From Flavobacteriaceae bacterium (lineage in GTDB: Bacteria > Bacteroidota > Bacteroidia > Flavobacteriales > Flavobacteriaceae), in NCBI GenBank assembly GCA_020854235.1, contig JADZFW010000117.1:1-49757 (forward strand): a stretch of DNA of 49,757 nucleotides, read 5' to 3'. The position numbers were made by a program, and so were the translations under genes. This document shows positions 48,755-49,757 of this stretch, one piece after another. The stretch's first letter is position 1; the number at the start of each line of letters is the position of its first letter. The notes below the pieces were generated by a model. It was not told where the DNA came from and ran no database searches. It was given only the letters and a program-made list of their open reading frames with translations.

Positions 48755-49375
48755 ATGCCAAATTATTCAATCATTGTTGTAGCCGTATTAAGTCACTTAC
48801 TGGCTGTCATCAGCCCAGGCCCTGATTTTGTGATGGCACTCAAAAATTCAATGACTTATTCACGCAAAACCGGCATCTACACTGCCATTGGGTTTGGAAT
48901 GGGTATTGGAGTCCACATCTTATACAGTTTTGCCGGGCTTGCCATCCTTATTTCTCAATCGGAAGGATTGTTTAATATGATTAAATATTTGGGTGCTGCC
49001 TATCTGTTTTATATTGGGATTAAGTCAATATTAGAAAAAACAAACAAAATAAGTGTAGGAAGTACCAAACACATTCAAGACATTACTCCTTTTAAAGCGA
49101 TAAGTATGGGATTTTTAACCAATGTATTGAATCCTAAAGCGAGTTTATTTTTCTTGAGTTTATTTACCTACATCCTTCAATCACATCCAAATTCTGGCAC
49201 TTTAATCATCATCAGTGCTTTATTGATGATCAATACGACGCTCTGGTTTAGTTTGGTGGCAATTTTCTTCAACATTCCTTATATTCAAAAACAATACAAC
49301 CAATATCAAAACCTGATAGGTAAAGCATTGGGTATTTTTCTAATTGGTATTGCTTTTTTGCTTGTGTTTAATTAA
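48755..49375 (+). CDS. LysE/RhtB-family amino-acid exporter
   Basis: AVISPGPDFVMALKNSMTYSRKTGIYTAIGFGMGIGVH; GFLTNVLNPKASLFFLSLF. Confidence 0.92.
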   Translation: MPNYSIIVVAVLSHLLAVISPGPDFVMALKNSMTYSRKTGIYTAIGFGMGIGVHILYSFAGLAILISQSEGLFNMIKYLGAAYLFYIGIKSILEKTNKISVGSTKHIQDITPFKAISMGFLTNVLNPKASLFFLSLFTYILQSHPNSGTLIIISALLMINTTLWFSLVAIFFNIPYIQKQYNQYQNLIGKALGIFLIGIAFLLVFN

Positions 49376-49500
49376 TGCACTTTTTCAATTCTGTATTTTT
49401 TATTTAGCAAAAAAACGAATAGACATTTCCTTTGTTGGGTACTTTAACACCAGTAAATTAAGGATAAAAGGTTCATTATTTTTTGATTTTTAACCTATGA

Positions 49501-49551
49501 AATAGTCATATGATTTACATCATACCAACCTATGATGATCAAATGACTATT
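49501..49551. other. Long imperfect inverted repeat downstream of the LysE-type gene
   Basis: AATAGTCAT a TGAT .. ATCAT accaacct ATGAT g ATCA a ATGACTATT. Confidence 0.6.
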
Positions 49552-49757
49552 ACATCTGACCATTAAAAACAAATAATTATAAACACATAAAAAGAAGGTA
49601 TTATTTAAATTAATAAAAATAATAATACATTTACTTCTAAAAATTAATAAAATTTATGAAATAAAATTACTCTTATATTAAATTTACTAAACTAAATTAA
49701 TTATTTATTAACATAATAAATAATTGGTATTAATTTTTTTTCTACATTTGTTATATA

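Overview
AT-rich chromosomal window from a Bacteroidota (Flavobacteriia-like) genome. It shows TAnnTTTG promoters, a type IX secretion C-terminal domain, DUF4294, and CusA-CusC fusion architecture. The left part is the conserved rpoB-rplL-rplJ-rplA-rplK-nusG-secE-tRNA-tuf-tRNA superoperon (minus strand), followed by hpf/raiA, xerC, rpsU and an orphan trpB. The middle has manA, add, DUF4294, a LolD-like ABC ATPase, an ECF sigma factor, DUF2202 and a potassium-transport island. That island carries a truncated KdpD-like kinase, a KdpE-like regulator, two paralogous ~108-aa proteins, TrkH, TrkA and Kup. The right part has a DUF3570/DUF4266/ApbE/thioredoxin cluster, a VIT-family transporter, a Cus-type heavy-metal efflux operon flanked by small paralogous secreted proteins, DUF2339/DUF3999/M48, pcm, a T9SS metalloprotease, two 21-bp tandem arrays, an HMG-CoA-lyase-like enzyme and a LysE-type exporter. 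Strongest non-annotation signals: (1) TCTTTAT-N4-TCTTTAT direct repeats (11-bp period, OmpR/PhoB-type geometry) upstream of all three units of the K+ island, two of which start with the paralogous small proteins; (2) a leader peptide with tandem Trp codons plus mutually exclusive hairpins upstream of orphan trpB, i.e. a trp attenuator; (3) rpoB without any in-frame ATG/GTG start, with a perfect 12-bp hairpin just upstream; (4) an extended Shine-Dalgarno on rpsU in a lineage that mostly ignores SDs. No CRISPR array, rRNA, prophage or transposase was seen. All similarity statements come from reading the sequence and recalling families; no search was run.
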